From the NCBI GenBank assembly GCA_016865505.2, contig AP025252.1, positions 806,001 through 870,000 on the forward strand: DNA of 64,000 bases, read 5' to 3'. The notes under the pieces are model-generated. The model was given only the letters and a program-made list of their open reading frames with translations. It was not told where the DNA came from and did no database searches. This stretch comes from Bryobacterales bacterium F-183 (GTDB lineage: Bacteria > Acidobacteriota > Terriglobia > Bryobacterales > Bryobacteraceae). The translations under genes and the position numbers were made by a program. Shown here piece after piece: positions 60,133 through 64,000 of the stretch; position 1 is the first letter of the stretch; each line of letters opens with the position of its first letter.

Positions 60133-63087
60133 CTAGCGCGGGAGATCCGCGATCCACACGTTCCCCGTTACCTCATCCATCGAAAAGTACGCACGATCCC
60201 GGTACACCCGGAACCCCACCTGCGTCGCCCGCGTTGGCACCTGCCGCAACAGCGACCTTCGCGACCGGTGAAAATGCCTTACCGCAAACGGCGGACCCTG
60301 CGGCTTCTTCGTCACCGGATCCAAACGTTGCGCCCAGATACACCGGAACCCGTCGCGTCCCGACAGCCAGTACAGCAGGTTCCCATCGGGTGACCACGCC
60401 GGCTGGAAGTCCACCGACGCCAACATCCCGCCGCCGTCCCCGCTGAAATTCTCGAACCCCACGCGAATCCATTCCGACGGTGCGGGTCGTTCACGATTCG
60501 GCGCGATGTAAACGCGGCGCTCCAGTGGCGACGCTTCCGCATGAAACGCAATCCAACGCCCGTCCGGCGAATATCGCGCCCCGCGCAGGCTCTGTTCCGG
60601 ATGCGCGATCCACGTCAGATACCTCCCGGTGGCAAACTCAAATCGCTCGACCGTCGCAACGGTCGAACCCGGCTCAAACAACAAATACTGCTGATCTGGA
60701 GACCAATCCGACGGATGCCCACAGTCCTCACACAGCACGCGGCGCGACCCTCCTGCGCGATCCATCACCGCCAGCCTCTGGTACGGCGCCTCAAACTTCC
60801 GGTACGCAATCCACTTCCCATCGCGCGACCACAGCGGATGATCCGCCACCTCTTCCGCGGGACTAATCGAGCGAATCTCACCCCCGCCGGACGCATCGCG
60901 GATATCCATCAAACGAAGCTCGCGGCGCCCGCCCAGCACCTTGGTGAACACAGCCGAGCGGCTGGCAGGCTCAATGCTCGGCGATACCTCGAAGTCAGTG
61001 GTTTCCGTCACGCGAACCGGCTCGTCTGCGGCCACGCCCTGATTGGCATGCAGCGGCAGCATCCAAACGTCGATGTTCGTCGCGCCGCTGGCAAACACGA
61101 TCTTGTTGCCGCCAATCGACGGTTGCCGATCCTCGCTGGGGCCGGACGTCAAGCGTTGCGGCGCAGGCGCCTGCACTGGCATCGGCGTATCCAATGTGAA
61201 AGGCACACGCCAGATGGATGTCGAATCGATCTGCGGCGACGAGTAGTACACATACCCGTCCTTCCAAACCCACAGATCCTCATTCAGGCGATTCGACGGG
61301 TTGATCTGCGGCAGCCGGTTCAAGGCCGGTAGCATCCCGGTTTTGCGAATCGTACCCGTCGCACCACGGGGCACAAACGGCACCAGCCACCAGTCATGTT
61401 CCTGATCCGGAACCCCCGGGACACGCGTGCCACAAAACAGCACGTACCGCCCGTCTTCGGACCAGATCGGGTTGTGCGCATCGCGGAACTCGTGGCTGAC
61501 ATGTACGGGCTGCGGCAGCTCGACCGTAGGCGTAGCCTGAAACGGCACCGCGTACACCTGCGGCAACTGCGTGGCCGTGGCAGGCGAGGTCATGTACACG
61601 ATCCATCGCCCATCCGGTGAGAATCTCGGACGAGTGCCCCCCCGTACCAGCAGCCGCGGAACCTCCTCGGTGTTTTCGTCAATCGGCAGCGCGAACAGAC
61701 CACCGCCATCGAGTTCGGACCGGTACACCACCCACTTACCATCGGGCGAAATCGTCGGCTGCGAGCTATCCACCGTGTCGTACGTCAACTGTACCGGCTC
61801 CGCCTCGCGCCCCGTCGCCATCTTCCAAAGCGACCGGATACCACTCGCTCCACGGTCGGACGCAAACACTACCGTACTGCCGTCCGGCGTGATCGCAGGC
61901 TCCATCGAATAGCCGCCGTCGCGCGTCAGCTTCTGAATCGTCAAGGTGGCGTTGCCGTTGTTGCTGCCAGTGGCCTCGCGCCATGGGTACAGCACAACCA
62001 AAGCGATCAGACAGCACGCTGCTACCGCCGCAGCCACCCACGACACTCGCTTTGGCGTAATCGGCGGACGCAGCGCCGCCGCGAACTCCTGCGCCGAGGC
62101 GAACCGCAACTTCGGATCCGCCTGGATTGCCTTCTGCAGCGCCTTTTCCCAACGCCGGCTCACCCCCGGCAACCACTGCCGTACCGGCACTGCCTGATTG
62201 AGCGACTTCTGCTCGTCCATCTGCTCCGGTGTCGTCGCCGTGAACGGACCGCGCCCGCACACCATCTCGTACAGCATGATGCCCGCCGCATAGAGGTCTG
62301 TCGAAGGCGTAAACGGATGGTCGCGCCGGAACTGCTCGGGAGCCATGTAGGCAGGCGTACCGGCGGAGATCGTCGAGTCCTTCGTATCGCCGGAGGTCGA
62401 TGTACGCGCCGCCACACCAAAGTCCGTAACCACCACACGCTGCTCCGGCTGATTCGCCAGATAGATATTGGACGGCTTCAGATCACGATGCAGCACCCCG
62501 CGCTCATGCGACGCGGCAAGTGCCGACAGTACTTGCTCAAAGATGCGCCACGCATCGGCCTCGCTCAACCGCCCCTGGCGATCGAGCAGTGCCCGCAACG
62601 TCTCACCATCCAGCAACTCCATGGTGAGAAACAGCTCATTGTCCTGACGTTCGAGGTCAAAAATCCGGCAGACGTTGGGATGGTTGATCGACCTCGCCAA
62701 CTGCACTTCCTGCTTGAACTGTTCGACGGCCTGCGTGTTGGCAGCAAACGCGCGATGGATGGTTTTGAGTGCTACCGGCGTATTCAGCTCAAGGTCTGTC
62801 GCGCGGTACACCTGCCCCATGCCGCCTTCGGCAATCAGTGCATCGATGCGAAATCGCCCGCCGGACAAAGTATCCCCGGCCTTGTACGCAAGCCGTGCCG
62901 GACGCGCGCGCAGGTCGACATCGAGCAGCGCCGCGCCATCCCCCACGGACAGCATTTTGAGCACTTCCCAGCGAATCGAGTCCTCTTCACCCGACTCATA
63001 CACCAGCCGCTCCCGATCTTCTGCGGGAGCTTGTTCGACGAATTCAAAGAGCCGCTCGATTCGCCCCCACTGGTCGGGAGTCAACAC
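60133..63087 (-). CDS. Ser/Thr protein kinase fused to TolB/PD40 beta-propeller repeats
   Basis: A 984-residue membrane kinase. Short N-terminal helical segment (1-60), kinase domain 75-340 with GGMGQVY loop, Lys108 in VALK, HRDLKPSN at 200-207 (Asp202) and DFG at 222-224; a membrane helix at ~348-367; and an extracytoplasmic part of repeated TolB/PD40 blades (ITPDGSTVVFASDRG; FSPDGRWIVYM; WSRDGKWIAYRK; WSPDGNLLYWLSG) forming a beta-propeller sensor. This fusion is typical of Acidobacteriota and signals an external cue to the cytoplasm. GTG start. Divergent from the nuclease toxin, 63 bases away. Confidence 0.95.
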   Translation of the reverse strand: MLTPDQWGRIERLFEFVEQAPAEDRERLVYESGEEDSIRWEVLKMLSVGDGAALLDVDLRARPARLAYKAGDTLSGGRFRIDALIAEGGMGQVYRATDLELNTPVALKTIHRAFAANTQAVEQFKQEVQLARSINHPNVCRIFDLERQDNELFLTMELLDGETLRALLDRQGRLSEADAWRIFEQVLSALAASHERGVLHRDLKPSNIYLANQPEQRVVVTDFGVAARTSTSGDTKDSTISAGTPAYMAPEQFRRDHPFTPSTDLYAAGIMLYEMVCGRGPFTATTPEQMDEQKSLNQAVPVRQWLPGVSRRWEKALQKAIQADPKLRFASAQEFAAALRPPITPKRVSWVAAAVAACCLIALVVLYPWREATGSNNGNATLTIQKLTRDGGYSMEPAITPDGSTVVFASDRGASGIRSLWKMATGREAEPVQLTYDTVDSSQPTISPDGKWVVYRSELDGGGLFALPIDENTEEVPRLLVRGGTRPRFSPDGRWIVYMTSPATATQLPQVYAVPFQATPTVELPQPVHVSHEFRDAHNPIWSEDGRYVLFCGTRVPGVPDQEHDWWLVPFVPRGATGTIRKTGMLPALNRLPQINPSNRLNEDLWVWKDGYVYYSSPQIDSTSIWRVPFTLDTPMPVQAPAPQRLTSGPSEDRQPSIGGNKIVFASGATNIDVWMLPLHANQGVAADEPVRVTETTDFEVSPSIEPASRSAVFTKVLGGRRELRLMDIRDASGGGEIRSISPAEEVADHPLWSRDGKWIAYRKFEAPYQRLAVMDRAGGSRRVLCEDCGHPSDWSPDQQYLLFEPGSTVATVERFEFATGRYLTWIAHPEQSLRGARYSPDGRWIAFHAEASPLERRVYIAPNRERPAPSEWIRVGFENFSGDGGGMLASVDFQPAWSPDGNLLYWLSGRDGFRCIWAQRLDPVTKKPQGPPFAVRHFHRSRRSLLRQVPTRATQVGFRVYRDRAYFSMDEVTGNVWIADLPR

Positions 63088-63150
63088 AGAGGTTATTTTA
63101 CTGACAATTCATGGCGAATTGACGAAATTTCCGGCTAAGCTAAGGGCAGG

Positions 63151-64000
63151 TTGAGCAATCCAGCAAAGCAAGCCGATAATCTGTTGCATCACCCTGACGC
63201 GCGGGCCTTGTCGCTCGACCTGTTGGGGATGTGCCTCGATCTAGCGGGTCTCGTCGATCCCACGCCCACGTCCGACGCAGCAAGCGCCATCCTGTCGCTC
63301 GTGCGTGGCAACTGGCTCGATGCGGCCATCAGCGGCGTCAGCATGGTGCCGTACGTCGGAGACCTGGCCAAGGCCGGCAAGTTCCCGCGCTACCTGCGTA
63401 CGGTAGAGCGCGCCATCAATCTCGCGCGTGAAAGCACCGTAGTCGCCGATGCGTTACGCCCGGTCATGCAGCGGCTGGACCAACTGCTGGACCTTCTGCC
63501 GAGCGGCAGCACCGACGTCCAACGCCTGCACGCCAAAGTACGCCAGTTCCTCACCGAGAATCGCGTCACTCGCGTCGCCGTACGCATCCTGCCGGACATC
63601 AGCCGACACTTCAGCTACCGTCAGTTCACGCATCGCGGCAACACCATCCGCGAGGCTTCGGGCCGCCTCGGCGTACCCGGGCAGGTGATGCAGCATCGCA
63701 GCAGTACTGCCCAGCGCGGTGTATCAAGCGGTACGGGCGACGATGCCGGACACCTCATCGGCAATCGCTTTGGCGCCTCTGGAGGGCCCGAGAATCTATC
63801 GCAACAGAACTGGGTGCAAAATCGCGGCGGTGGTACGTTTCACGATCTAGAGAACGAATGGGCAGCGAGCTTGCACGGCGGCACCGGCATCGTGGCCCGT
63901 GTGCAGGATGTGATGCGTCCCGGCGAAACTCGCCCGTTTATGCGCCGCGTGCAATGGTCCGAGGTGGACTCGGCCGGGCGCATCACGCATCACGAACGCG
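63151..64000 (+). CDS. Polymorphic-toxin-like DNA/RNA non-specific endonuclease, partial
   Basis: At least 283 residues; the gene continues past the window. The start is a TTG at 63151; the frame is open from 63139 and an ATG at 63229 is the only later ordinary start. The N-terminal part (LDLAGLVDPTPTSDAASAIL; WLDAAISGVSMVPYVGDLAK) is the helical pre-toxin segment seen in RHS/contact toxins. Residues ~175-270 match the Endonuclea_NS_2 fold: DDAGHLIGNRFGASGGPENL and NWVQNRGGGTFHDLENEW, with His of DxGHL and Asn/Glu as metal site. No signal peptide is visible. An immunity gene, if any, would lie downstream. Confidence 0.75.
   Translation, partial: MSNPAKQADNLLHHPDARALSLDLLGMCLDLAGLVDPTPTSDAASAILSLVRGNWLDAAISGVSMVPYVGDLAKAGKFPRYLRTVERAINLARESTVVADALRPVMQRLDQLLDLLPSGSTDVQRLHAKVRQFLTENRVTRVAVRILPDISRHFSYRQFTHRGNTIREASGRLGVPGQVMQHRSSTAQRGVSSGTGDDAGHLIGNRFGASGGPENLSQQNWVQNRGGGTFHDLENEWAASLHGGTGIVARVQDVMRPGETRPFMRRVQWSEVDSAGRITHHER

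Overview
The window reads as a chromosome segment from an Acidobacteriota genome of the Bryobacterales/Solibacter type. The taxonomic call is inference from gene content: an Oar-like TonB-dependent receptor with an N-terminal carboxypeptidase-regulatory domain, an 820-residue MacB/FtsX permease of the acidobacterial kind, a secreted VWFA-related protein, a Ser/Thr kinase fused to TolB-like beta-propeller repeats, several secreted serine hydrolases, and high G+C with strong third-position G/C. No rRNA, tRNA, CRISPR array, insertion sequence or integrase was seen.

Layout. 0-8 kb: a redoxin tail, an ankyrin protein, a glycosyltransferase/methyltransferase/AI-2E-permease operon, a Ca2+/cation antiporter, a TetR regulator divergent from a small membrane protein, and a PIN toxin pair. 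8-20 kb: serine hydrolase, glycogen phosphorylase, an AT-richer unknown gene, a PD-(D/E)XK-like gene behind msrB, a PspC protein, a second PIN pair, serA, yqeY and phosphoglucomutase. 20-31 kb: VWFA protein, a frameshifted lipoprotein, a large radical SAM protein of the tetraether-synthase (Tes) type, an MBL hydrolase, rtcB overlapped by an RbfA-like gene with no ordinary start codon, and a beta-lactamase/aminopeptidase fusion. 31-45 kb: rimI operon, ABC permease, TonB receptor, amidohydrolase, and a Ni/Co ECF transporter set lacking its ATPase. 45-49 kb: a decayed tandem duplication of a lipoprotein-arsR-SRPBCC unit. 49-64 kb: phosphatase, ftsH, tilS, subtilase, hsp20, htpX, vanZ, sulfatase, kinase, and a nuclease toxin running off the end.

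Genes are tightly packed. Operon neighbours often overlap by GTGA/ATGA, and five convergent pairs overlap by exactly four bases so that their stop codons are shared. Two genes have a TATAAT box placed so that transcription should begin at the start codon itself.

The items most worth following are the Tes-like radical SAM enzyme, the rtcB/RbfA-like neighbourhood with its start-less frames, the beta-lactamase/M29-like fusion with its unknown partner, the nuclease toxin at the right edge, and the duplicated arsR/SRPBCC block.
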